Assembly (NCBI GenBank): GCA_023423065.1
Contig: JAFAGC010000014.1
Span: 1 to 24,966, forward strand
Source of the DNA: Pseudomonadota bacterium
Lineage (GTDB): Bacteria > Pseudomonadota > Gammaproteobacteria > Steroidobacterales > Steroidobacteraceae
Length of the DNA: 24,966 nucleotides
Reading direction: 5' to 3'
The translations under genes and the position numbers were made by a program. Each line of letters opens with the position of its first letter. The first letter of the stretch is position 1. Below, piece by piece: positions 14,374 to 20,795 of the stretch. The notes beneath the pieces are model-generated. The model was given only the letters and a program-made list of their open reading frames with translations, did not search any database and had not been told where the DNA came from.

Positions 14374-14690
14374 TCGAGCCGCCCTATTACGCCGTCATAT
14401 TCACGTCGCAGCGCACGCCCGTGGAAGACGGGTACGAGGACATGTCCGCGAAGATGCTGGAGCTCGCGGCGCGCCAACCGGGGTTTCTCGGGGTCGAGAG
14501 TGCGCGCGATGCGACGGGCCAGGGCATAACGGTTTCGTACTGGACCACGCTCGAGGCCATCGCGAACTGGCGCAAGGATGCCCAGCATCGCGTGGCGCAG
14601 GCCACGGGCCGGAAGAAGTGGTATTCGCACTATGAAACCCGGATCTCCCGGGTGGAGCGCAGCTACCGTTACTCCGCCGGCGAGGAATAA
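14370..14690 (+). CDS. ABM-domain (antibiotic biosynthesis monooxygenase-like) protein
   Basis: A 106-residue ferredoxin-like alpha/beta protein of the ABM family. Signs are the opening beta strand Y-Y-A-V-I-F-T-S-Q-R, the helix containing M-S-A-K-M-L-E-L-A, then Q-P-G-F-L-G-V-E-S-A-R-D, and the T-V-S-Y-W-T-T-L-E-A-I-A-N-W strand-helix that ends most members; K-K-W-Y-S-H-Y-E-T-R follows. Characterised relatives include quinone monooxygenases (YgiN), heme-degrading enzymes and antibiotic-pathway oxygenases; this one has no assignable substrate. The ATG overlaps the GST stop by four bases, so the two are translationally coupled and probably act on the same compound or stress. Confidence 0.85.
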   Translation: MIEPPYYAVIFTSQRTPVEDGYEDMSAKMLELAARQPGFLGVESARDATGQGITVSYWTTLEAIANWRKDAQHRVAQATGRKKWYSHYETRISRVERSYRYSAGEE

Positions 14691-14720
14691 CGCAGCTCGT
14701 CGCCACATCGCGACGTGAGT

Positions 14721-14745
14721 GCCGGCCGACGCCGGCGATGAGTTT
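14721..14745 (+). terminator. Weak candidate terminator after the GST-ABM pair
   Basis: GCCGGC, four-base loop CGAC, GCCGGC forms a perfect six-pair GC stem at 14721-14736. TTTT at 14742-14745 follows after five bases. The gap before the T run makes it a weak intrinsic terminator. Confidence 0.35.
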
Positions 14746-14748
14746 TCG

Positions 14749-14778
14749 TTGTCGCATATCGCCGAACGCGGCTAGTCT
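14749..14778 (+). promoter_or_regulatory. Candidate sigma70 promoter of the doxX-CYTH pair
   Basis: TTGTCG (14749-14754) and TAGTCT (14773-14778) lie 18 bp apart. They match four and three to four consensus bases. The leader of about 32 bases then includes a GAGG ribosome site before the ATG at 14817. Confidence 0.35.
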
Positions 14779-14816
14779 TGCGGGTCCGTTTCGATGTTCG
14801 GGCCCCGAGGACTCAC

Positions 14817-15275
14817 ATGCGCAAAATCCTTTCCCTGAGCCAGTCACAGCGCTTCTCCGATCTCGCGCTGCTGTTGTTGCGCTTGTTCGTAGGGCTGTTC
14901 CTGATCTGGGGCGTGTGGGACAACATCACGAGCCCGGAGCGCATGCAGGAATTCGTGGGATTCCTCGAAAAACACGGCTTTCCGAGTCCACGCATCCTCG
15001 CGCCGGTCTCGGTTTATGCGCAGTTCGCCATCGGCGTTGCATTCGTTCTCGGCCTCCTCACACGCTGGGCCGGGGTTCTCTGCGTCATCAATTTCGTGGT
15101 CGCGATCGTGATGGTCGATCACCTCGGCGGCATGCGCGGCATCTTCCCCTCGGGATGCCTGGTCGTGATCGGTCTGTACCTGGCGACACATGGGGCAGGC
15201 CGCTACTCCATCGACGCAGCAATCGGCGCCAACGACGCGCCTCGCACGACGGGCGGCGTGCGCCTGATGAAGTAG
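14817..15275 (+). CDS. DoxX family membrane protein
   Basis: A 152-residue, four-helix inner-membrane protein of the DoxX family. Helices lie at about residues 15-33, 58-78, 83-102 and 110-128. Family marks are the R-L-F-V-G-L-F-L-I-W-G first helix, the L-A-P-V-S-V-Y-A-Q-F-A-I-G-V-A-F stretch in helix 2 and the L-T-R-W-A-G turn after it. The biochemical role of stand-alone DoxX proteins is largely unknown; some take part in redox stress or thiosulfate:quinone systems. The start is the ATG at 14817, preceded by GAGG at seven bases; 13 extra residues upstream lack a site. The CYTH gene follows after two bases. Confidence 0.87.
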   Translation: MRKILSLSQSQRFSDLALLLLRLFVGLFLIWGVWDNITSPERMQEFVGFLEKHGFPSPRILAPVSVYAQFAIGVAFVLGLLTRWAGVLCVINFVVAIVMVDHLGGMRGIFPSGCLVVIGLYLATHGAGRYSIDAAIGANDAPRTTGGVRLMK

Positions 15276-15277
15276 AC

Positions 15278-15799
15278 ATGGCCCGCAACATCGAAATAAA
15301 GGCCCGCATCGAGAACGTTGCCGCGCTGACACCGATCGTTGCCTCGTTCGCAACGGAAGGCCCGATCGAAATCGCGCAGGACGATACTTTCTTCGCATGC
15401 GATACCGGCCGACTCAAGTTGCGCGCGTTCGCGAACGATTCAGGTGAGCTGATTTTTTATCAACGAGTGAACCAAGCCGGACCGAAGGAGTCGTTCTACA
15501 TACGATCACCCACTTCATCACCCGAGACACTTCGTGAATCGCTTTCGCTGGCCTACGGACAAATCGGTCGCATCCGCAAGTACCGCACTCTCTTCCTGGT
15601 CGGACGTACCCGCGTTCACCTGGACCGCGTCGAAGGCCTTGGCCATTTTCTCGAGCTCGAAGTCATGCTGGTGGGCGACGAATCAACCGAGCAGGGCATT
15701 CGTGAAGCGGGTGAACTCATGGATAAACTCGGAATTCGTCCCGAACAGCTCATCGAAGGCGCGTACCTCGACCTGATGCTGGCCCTGCCGCGGGCCTAG
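15278..15799 (+). CDS. CYTH-domain protein (class IV adenylate cyclase-like)
   Basis: A 173-residue soluble triphosphate tunnel protein of the CYTH superfamily, the group holding class IV adenylate cyclases, thiamine triphosphatases and tripolyphosphatases. The opening N-I-E-I-K gives Glu6 and Lys8. The tunnel's basic residues are present in RLKLR (45-49) and IRKYR (99-103), and the acidic metal ligands in HLDRVEG (Asp116) and FLELE (Glu126, Glu128). Residue 4, normally the first Glu of ExExK, is Asn here. The D-D-T-F-F and G-P-K-E-S-F-Y strings are typical of the CyaB-like branch. Whether it makes cAMP or hydrolyses a triphosphate cannot be told. It starts two bases after the doxX stop, with no site of its own, so it is co-translated. 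Confidence 0.88.
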   Translation: MARNIEIKARIENVAALTPIVASFATEGPIEIAQDDTFFACDTGRLKLRAFANDSGELIFYQRVNQAGPKESFYIRSPTSSPETLRESLSLAYGQIGRIRKYRTLFLVGRTRVHLDRVEGLGHFLELEVMLVGDESTEQGIREAGELMDKLGIRPEQLIEGAYLDLMLALPRA

Positions 15800-15899
15800 T
15801 CTTTTCCCGCCGGATCGGCGGAAAATGCCCCGATGTCGCCGCCTGGGAACAGGTGCGCGTGTGAACGGTCTCTTCCGGGACTGGCCACGGGAGCAATCG

Positions 15900-16934
15900 A
15901 TGAAGTCGCCGACGCTGGGTCTCGCAATCTCCACGCTCGCTTTTGCAGGCAGTTCCATCTACCTGTGGAATCAGCTCGCGGAACAAAGCGCGCGCGCCGA
16001 GGAGGTCACGGAGCTCACCCACCGGCTCAACTCGCGCATCGCGGAACTCGAGCAGGCGCGCGAACAGGTCGCGCAAATGCGACTCGCGAACGAGAACGGC
16101 ATGAAGGCCGTACCCCCAACCGCCGCGGACCCGGGTGCGGTTCCGCAATCGGCGGTATCCACCGATCGGGCCCAGGCCGCGCAGGCGGGCTTTCAGATGC
16201 CGCGTCCCGAGCTCAGCCCGAGTTACCAGAAAATGATGCGCGCGCAGTTTCGAGCCAACAATCGCCGCACCCACGCGGAGCTCGGTGCTTACCTGGGACT
16301 CAGCGAGGAAGACGCCAATCGGTTGATCGATCTGATCAGCGACCAGCAGCTGGCGATGAATACACGCGCCGCTCAGCCGCTGCCGACGAATGTCACGGAC
16401 ATGCGGCAGCAATGGGACCAGCTGCAACGCGAGCACCAGAAGCAGATCGTCGACCTGATCGGTCCCGCCAAGGCCGAGGAGTTCCGCAAGTACCAGGAGA
16501 CGATGCCCGCACGCGGCGAGGTCGAGATGATCGCGCGCCAGCTCGAGGGTTCCGACGCACCGCTGAAGGACGATCAACGCAAACAACTCATCGCCGTGAT
16601 CGCCGAAGAGCGCGGGCGCGTACCCATGCCCCAGTACGACAGCAACGCCGATCCCGAGGCATACGCGAAAATCGCCAATGACTGGCAGTCCGACTACGAG
16701 CAACGCGTGAATGCGCAGGCGCGCGCCATCCTCGACAACGAGCAATACAACGCATATTCCGACTACCAGCAGTGGCAGAAGGAAATGCGCGAGCAGTTCG
16801 CGGTGTCGCGCCGGATGATGCCTCTGCCCGGCGCCGGTCCGCGCGGCAACGTGGTTTACGCGACGCCCGCCACGGTGGGCGTGGCGATAAGCGCGGCGCC
16901 CCTTCCTCCGCCGCAGCCCGAAAAGAAAAACTGA
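15900..16934 (+). CDS. Membrane-anchored coiled-coil protein with a duplicated helical unit, function unknown
   Basis: A 344-residue protein. Residues 5-23 are one N-terminal membrane helix. Residues 26-65 are a heptad-like coiled coil rich in Glu, Arg and Leu. Residues 66-105 are a Pro/Ala-rich linker. The rest is helical and seems to contain two copies of one unit: 133-202 (LSEEDANRLIDLISDQQ ... E-F-R-K-Y-Q-E-T-M) and 222-296 (LKDDQRKQLIAVIAEERGR ... Y-S-D-Y-Q-Q-W-Q-K-E-M). The leucine and glutamine spacing recalls the LTxxQ units of periplasmic Spy/CpxP chaperones, but that is a guess. The tail is Pro-rich (PLPPPQPEKK). The body should face the periplasm if the helix is an uncleaved signal anchor. 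The start ATG has GGAG six bases before it. It is followed by a SnoaL-like gene three bases later. Confidence 0.8.
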   Translation: MKSPTLGLAISTLAFAGSSIYLWNQLAEQSARAEEVTELTHRLNSRIAELEQAREQVAQMRLANENGMKAVPPTAADPGAVPQSAVSTDRAQAAQAGFQMPRPELSPSYQKMMRAQFRANNRRTHAELGAYLGLSEEDANRLIDLISDQQLAMNTRAAQPLPTNVTDMRQQWDQLQREHQKQIVDLIGPAKAEEFRKYQETMPARGEVEMIARQLEGSDAPLKDDQRKQLIAVIAEERGRVPMPQYDSNADPEAYAKIANDWQSDYEQRVNAQARAILDNEQYNAYSDYQQWQKEMREQFAVSRRMMPLPGAGPRGNVVYATPATVGVAISAAPLPPPQPEKKN

Positions 16935-16937
16935 GTC

Positions 16938-17345
16938 ATGGCCGTGTCTTCATCCGACGAACAGCAGATTCGCGAGCTCGTGGACACCTGGATGTCGGCC
17001 ACGCGGCAGGGCGACGTCGCCGCGGTGCTCAACCTCATGACGGATGACGTGGTGTTCCTCGTCGCGGGCCAGCAGCCCTTCGGGAAACGCGAGTTCGCCG
17101 CCGCCATGCGACCGCCGGCCGAGGCAGGACCTCGGCCGCAGATCGACGGGCGCAGCGACATCCAGGAAATCGTCGTGTCCGGCGACTTCGCCTATCTACG
17201 GACGAAACTCACCGTGGAAATCACGCCGGCCGGCAGCGGCGAATCGACGAAGCGCGCGGGTCACACCCTGACCGTACTGCGTCGCGAGCACGGCCGCTGG
17301 CTGCTCGCGCGCGATGCCAATCTGCTGATGCCCATCAAGGCCTGA
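16938..17345 (+). CDS. SnoaL-like / SgcJ-EcaC family protein (NTF2 fold)
   Basis: A 135-residue cone-shaped alpha+beta protein. The opening helix Q-Q-I-R-E-L-V-D-T-W-M-S-A-T-R-Q-G-D and the L-M-T-D-D-V-V-F-L strand are the standard start of the SgcJ/EcaC and DUF4440 branch of the NTF2-like superfamily. The middle has F-G-K-R-E-F-A-A-A-M, and the last strand is G-R-W-L-L-A-R-D-A-N. Proteins of this fold may be isomerases, cyclases or ligand binders; no active-site set can be named here. The ATG lies three bases after the stop of the coiled-coil gene, so the two form a transcriptional unit. GFA follows after 32 bp. Confidence 0.85.
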   Translation: MAVSSSDEQQIRELVDTWMSATRQGDVAAVLNLMTDDVVFLVAGQQPFGKREFAAAMRPPAEAGPRPQIDGRSDIQEIVVSGDFAYLRTKLTVEITPAGSGESTKRAGHTLTVLRREHGRWLLARDANLLMPIKA

Positions 17346-17377
17346 AACGAGAACCTGAAGCGACGAGGGAGAACCGG

Positions 17378-17725
17378 ATGACACACAAGGCGAGCTGCCA
17401 CTGCGGCAAGGTTGCGATCGAATTCGAAGGCGAGATCACCAACGCGTTGTCCTGCAATTGCTCGATCTGCCAGCGCAAGGGATCGCTGTTGTGGTTCGTG
17501 CCGCGCGACCAGGCGACCGTGCGGGGTTCGGACGACGACTTCACGACCTACACGTTCAACAAACACGTCATCAAGCATCGCTTCTGCAAGGTCTGCGGCG
17601 TGCAGCCTTTCGGCGAAGGCGTCGATCCGAAGGGCAACCGGGTGGCCGCGATCAACATCCGCTGCATCGACGGGCTCGACCTGTCGAAGATCCCGGTGCA
17701 TCACTACGACGGGCGGTCGGTGTAG
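17378..17725 (+). CDS. GFA family zinc protein (S-hydroxymethylglutathione-related), copy 1
   Basis: A 115-residue Mss4-like-fold protein of the GFA family, named for the Paracoccus glutathione-dependent formaldehyde-activating enzyme. All seven zinc cysteines are present: Cys7-x-Cys9, Cys26-x-Cys28-x2-Cys31 and Cys70-x2-Cys73; an eighth Cys is at 96. T-T-Y-T-F-N (57-61) and C-G-V-Q-P-F are shared with the second copy at 19238. Most GFA relatives have no proven activity, so glutathione or formaldehyde chemistry is inferred from family only. The start has GAGGGAG eight bases upstream. The next gene begins directly after the stop. The body is typical in length for the short form of the family. 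Confidence 0.9.
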   Translation: MTHKASCHCGKVAIEFEGEITNALSCNCSICQRKGSLLWFVPRDQATVRGSDDDFTTYTFNKHVIKHRFCKVCGVQPFGEGVDPKGNRVAAINIRCIDGLDLSKIPVHHYDGRSV

Positions 17726-18100
17726 TTGGATCGCTTCTTCTACATCTGTGCCGGTATCGCCGGCTTCCTGGGTGTGGGGCTCGGCGCCTTCGGAGCGCAT
17801 GCGCTCAAGGCGCGGATCGAGCCCGACCTGCTCGCCGCATTCGAGACCGGCGTGCGTTATCACCTGTATCACGCGCTGGCGTTGTGCGCGGCCGCTTGGG
17901 GCTGGTCGCGCTGGCCGGGACGCGGATTCGCCATCGCGGGCCGGGCGTTCATCGTGGGGATCGTGGTCTTCTGCGGCAGCCTATATCTGCTTGCGATGAC
18001 GGGTCAGCGGTGGTTAGGCGCGGTGACGCCGCTCGGCGGCCTGGCATTCCTGGTGGGCTGGTCGTCATTGGCATGGGGCGCGTATCGTGCGCACCGCTAG
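17726..18100 (+). CDS. DUF423 family membrane protein (YgdD-like)
   Basis: A 124-residue inner-membrane protein with four helices (about 5-24, 45-62, 72-91, 96-115). The family signature is plain: G-V-G-L-G-A-F-G-A-H-A-L near the start, T-G-V-R-Y-H-L-Y-H-A-L-A in the second helix, F-C-G-S-L-Y-L-L-A in the third and V-T-P-L-G-G-L-A-F-L-V-G-W in the fourth. E. coli YgdD is a relative; function is unknown. The start is TTG, directly abutting the TAG of the GFA gene, which argues for coupled translation; the next Met is well inside the protein. Confidence 0.92.
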   Translation: MDRFFYICAGIAGFLGVGLGAFGAHALKARIEPDLLAAFETGVRYHLYHALALCAAAWGWSRWPGRGFAIAGRAFIVGIVVFCGSLYLLAMTGQRWLGAVTPLGGLAFLVGWSSLAWGAYRAHR

Positions 18101-18185
18101 CGCGGACTTCGGATAGCTTCAATCGCCAATCCACTGTCCGGACACTTTCAGTCGGGTGTACGGCGATCCAGGACTGCATTTCGCT

Positions 18186-18191
18186 TATGGT
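18186..18191 (+). promoter_or_regulatory. Candidate -10 (TATGGT) of the PaiB-like gene
   Basis: TATGGT ends nine bases before the ATG at 18201, with only a GC-rich spacer and no ribosome site. It fits a near-leaderless start. The 100-bp gap after DUF423 leaves room for an independent promoter. Confidence 0.3.
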
Positions 18192-18200
18192 GGCGGCACC

Positions 18201-18824
18201 ATGATGTTCTACGACTACTACTCGGACGTCCCCGAGCAGACCCAGGACGAATTTGTCAGGCGCCAGGAGCTGGGCCGCCTCGTGACCGTCGGCGCCGACG
18301 GCCAGCCGCACATCGGCCTCTATCCATTCGTGTTCCCGGGCGACGCCATCGAGATGCACCTGCATCGCAACGACGAGCAATTCGCGGATCTGCGCGCGAA
18401 CTCAAGATGCGCGTTCGAGGTGGACGAAATCCACGGAACGATCCCGTCGCATTGGGTGCACGCGACGAGCGCGATGTTCGCGACGGCTTTCCATCGCGTC
18501 GTGATCTTCGAATGCGACGCAGACATCTCGGAGGATCTCGACGTACTCGCCGCGCAGCAGCGGCGGCTCATGCAGCAGTACCAGCCCGAGGGCGGCTATC
18601 GCGAAGTCGCATCGTCGGAAGCGATGTACCGCGGACCGCTCGGCACGATCGCGGCACTCACGCTGAGGGTGCGTGCGCGCAAGGTGAAATGGAAACTCGC
18701 GCAGAACCGCGACCGCCCGCGGCGCGAGAAGGTCATCGCCGAGCTGCGCAAGCGCGGGCGCCCTGGTGACGCCGCCGCCGCCGACGCCCTGCAGTGGGCG
18801 CTGGATCACGAGACATCGAAGTAG
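18201..18824 (+). CDS. PaiB-like FMN-binding split-barrel protein
   Basis: A 207-residue protein of the PaiB/FMN-binding split-barrel family, often annotated as an FMN-binding negative transcriptional regulator. The first half shows G-R-L-V-T-V-G-A-D-G-Q-P-H-I-G-L-Y-P-F, the strand pair lining the flavin pocket, followed by E-M-H-L-H-R-N-D-E-Q-F and the W-V-H-A-T-S strand that usually reads W-Y or W-V in the family. The C-terminal half is helical and basic (V-K-W-K-L-A-Q-N-R, then R-P-R-R-E-K-V), as in PaiB. No DNA-binding domain of a usual kind is visible, so flavin-linked redox work is as likely as regulation. ATG codons at 18201 and 18204 are both possible starts. It sits between the two GFA copies. 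Confidence 0.85.
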   Translation: MMFYDYYSDVPEQTQDEFVRRQELGRLVTVGADGQPHIGLYPFVFPGDAIEMHLHRNDEQFADLRANSRCAFEVDEIHGTIPSHWVHATSAMFATAFHRVVIFECDADISEDLDVLAAQQRRLMQQYQPEGGYREVASSEAMYRGPLGTIAALTLRVRARKVKWKLAQNRDRPRREKVIAELRKRGRPGDAAAADALQWALDHETSK

Positions 18825-18836
18825 CCCGGGGAACGC

Positions 18837-19241
18837 GTGCCCTGGTATCGCGCCATCGTCGTCTGGATGCTGATCATGCTGGCGGAGAGCGGGCACGGCG
18901 CCATTCGCGAGGTCATCATCGCGCCCGTCATCGGCGCCCTGCCGGCCCGACAGCTCGGAGTCTTCGTCGGCTGCGGCATCGTCTTCGCGATCTCGTGGCT
19001 GACCGCGCGCTGGATGGGCGCGCGGACCCGGCAGGCGCAGTGGCGCACGGGCGTCCTGTGGGTGGTCCTGACGCTTGCGTTCGAGATCGTCCTCGGCCGC
19101 ATGCTCGGCCTCGACTCGGCGCGGATCCTTTCGGATTACAATCTCGCGCGTGGCGGGCTGATGCTCATAGGGCTCGCCTTCATGTTCATGGCGCCGAGGC
19201 TCGCCTGGGCGCTCCGGTTCGGATCGAAAGGCGCAGCATGA
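18837..19241 (+). CDS. Four-helix membrane protein, first gene of a coupled trio
   Basis: A 134-residue integral membrane protein with helices at about 5-16, 40-57, 71-88 and 106-124. Conserved-looking polar places inside or beside the helices include A-E-S-G-H-G (16-21), A-R-Q-L-G-V-F (37-43), L-A-F-E-I-V-L-G-R (80-88) and L-S-D-Y-N-L-A-R-G-G (98-107). I recognise the type as a widespread uncharacterised protein but can give no function. The start is GTG at 18837, with GGGGAA about five bases upstream. Its TGA overlaps the ATG of the second GFA gene (ATGA), so the two are translated together. Confidence 0.8.
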   Translation: MPWYRAIVVWMLIMLAESGHGAIREVIIAPVIGALPARQLGVFVGCGIVFAISWLTARWMGARTRQAQWRTGVLWVVLTLAFEIVLGRMLGLDSARILSDYNLARGGLMLIGLAFMFMAPRLAWALRFGSKGAA

Positions 19242-19624
19242 TCACCCATTCCGGCAGTTGTCACTGCGGGCGCGTCCGCTTCGAAGTCGACGCGCCGGCC
19301 GAGCTCGTCATCGACGAGTGCAACTGCTCCATGTGCAGCCGTACGGCCTACCTGCATCTCATCGTACCGGCGGAGCGCTTCCGGATCGTCCAGGGCCGGG
19401 ATGCCCTGACTACCTACACGTTCAACACGGGCACCGCGAAACACCTGTTCTGCGCGACCTGCGGCGTCAAGCCCTTCTACGTGCCGCGTTCGCATCCGGA
19501 CGGTTTCAGCGTGAACGCGCGTTGCATCGACTCGCCGACGATCGCGAGCATGAAGATCAACGCCGTCGACGGCCGAAACTGGGAAAAGCATTACCCGCAG
19601 GGTCGAGGGGAATTCAAGGCGTGA
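19238..19624 (+). CDS. GFA family zinc protein, copy 2
   Basis: A 128-residue Mss4-like-fold protein. The zinc cysteines are Cys8-x-Cys10, Cys28-x-Cys30-x2-Cys33 and Cys72-x2-Cys75, with a further Cys at 96. It shares C-N-C-S-x-C, L-T-T-Y-T-F-N and F-C-x-x-C-G-V-x-P-F with copy 1, but it has an insert R-S-H-P-D-G-F-S-V-N-A-R after the last pair, characteristic of a distinct GFA subgroup. The two copies are clearly diverged, not a recent duplication. The ATG overlaps the stop of the membrane protein by four bases, and its own TGA overlaps the GTG of the DUF3703 gene by four. Activity is unproven. Confidence 0.9.
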   Translation: MITHSGSCHCGRVRFEVDAPAELVIDECNCSMCSRTAYLHLIVPAERFRIVQGRDALTTYTFNTGTAKHLFCATCGVKPFYVPRSHPDGFSVNARCIDSPTIASMKINAVDGRNWEKHYPQGRGEFKA

Positions 19625-19977
19625 GCCGTTTCGCAGACAACATCCGGCCCTATGTCGACGCGGAGCTGCGCGCGGCCGAGGCTGGCGGTCCCGAGGCGTT
19701 CAGGCACCTCGAACGTGCCCACATCCTCGGCCAGGAATCAACGCGCGAACACGTGCGCGTGCACTGGCGCATGTTGCGCTGGGGACTCGCGCGCGGCGAC
19801 GCGCGTGAAGTGTTCGGGCAGGTGTTCCGCCTCATCGGCGCCGCGACCAAGACCTTCGTCGGCCTCGTGCCCACCGGCAACACCGGCGGCGCGAACGTCA
19901 GTCCACTGGAGCCGATGCCGATCGATCCGGAACTCGCCGACATCATCCGGAAGGCGCACGACGGCGCGCCGGACTAG
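19621..19977 (+). CDS. DUF3703 family protein
   Basis: A 118-residue soluble, mostly helical protein of family DUF3703. The diagnostic strings are H-L-E-R-A-H-I-L-G-Q (28-37), V-R-V-H-W-R-M-L-R-W-G (45-55), G-A-A-T-K-T-F-V-G-L-V-P (72-83) and G-N-T-G-G-A-N-V-S-P (85-94). The many His and Trp residues suggest a ligand or metal pocket, but no function is known. The start is GTG at 19621, overlapping the GFA stop by four bases (GTGA). The stop is directly adjacent to the stop of the converging gloB-like gene, with no base between. Confidence 0.9.
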   Translation: MSRFADNIRPYVDAELRAAEAGGPEAFRHLERAHILGQESTREHVRVHWRMLRWGLARGDAREVFGQVFRLIGAATKTFVGLVPTGNTGGANVSPLEPMPIDPELADIIRKAHDGAPD

Positions 19978-20769
19978 CTACCAGCGGTTGCGCAGTTCCC
20001 GCAGCTTCACGAAAACCGTGCGGGCGTCGGGCGTCTCCCCGATCTCGGGGAACTGCTCGCGCAGCTTCGTCACGATCTCCGGGTTTGTGAGGCGGAGGAA
20101 GGCGTTCACGCGCTTCTCCTCGCCGAGCGTCGTCACGCGCGCCTGGGCCGGATCGTGCGCGCGCGCGACGGCCAGCGCACGGGCTGCATCGGTATTGCCG
20201 GGCTCGCGGTCGATCGTGAACGCGAGATTGCGCGCCATGTACTCGTGGCCGGGAAACACGCGCGTCTCGTCCGGGAGTTTCGCGAGCTGGTTCACGAAGG
20301 TTTCGTAGAGCAGTCCGGGATCGCCGCCGTTGTGGCAGTTGCCGGCGCCCGCGTTGAACAACGTGTCGCCGCAGAACAGCGCCGGGCGGTCGCCATGCGC
20401 GAGCAGGCAGACGTGCGAGCGCGTGTGTCCCGGCGTATCGAGGACCTCGAGCTCGACGGTGCGGCCGACCTTGATCACGTCGCCGCGGGCGAGCCCCCTG
20501 TCTACTCCGCCGATGCGGCTCGCGGCGCCGGCGTGCGCCAGTACGCGCGCGCGGGTTTCGCCCACGACGGTCTCGTTGCCGGCCGTGTGGTCGCGATGTT
20601 CGTGGGTGTTCAGGATCTGCCGCGTCGTGAAGCCGCGTGCCCGCGCCGTCGCCAGGCACTGGCGGCCGTCGAGCGGATCGATCATCAGCGCCTCGCCCGT
20701 TTCGGGGCAGGCAATGAGGTATTGGAAGTTCCGCAGGTCGTTCGCGGCCCAGATGCGTTCGATCAGCAT
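19978..20769 (-). CDS. gloB: Hydroxyacylglutathione hydrolase (glyoxalase II)
   Basis: A 263-residue metallo-beta-lactamase-fold thioesterase that splits S-D-lactoylglutathione to D-lactate and glutathione, the second step of methylglyoxal removal. The full binuclear metal set is visible: THEHRDH (His56, His58, Asp60, His61), PGHT (His115), GDTLF (Asp135) and PGHEY (His175). The C-terminal helical substrate domain (about 185-263) is present, including R-V-N-A-F-L-R-L, and length matches glyoxalase II (about 250-260). The start ATG at 20769 has GGAAG seven bases before it. It lies 26 bp downstream of the histidine kinase gene in the same direction, so the two are probably one operon. Confidence 0.94.
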   Translation of the reverse strand: MLIERIWAANDLRNFQYLIACPETGEALMIDPLDGRQCLATARARGFTTRQILNTHEHRDHTAGNETVVGETRARVLAHAGAASRIGGVDRGLARGDVIKVGRTVELEVLDTPGHTRSHVCLLAHGDRPALFCGDTLFNAGAGNCHNGGDPGLLYETFVNQLAKLPDETRVFPGHEYMARNLAFTIDREPGNTDAARALAVARAHDPAQARVTTLGEEKRVNAFLRLTNPEIVTKLREQFPEIGETPDARTVFVKLRELRNRW

Positions 20770-20795
20770 GGAAATACTTCCGGGAATTCCTGGGG

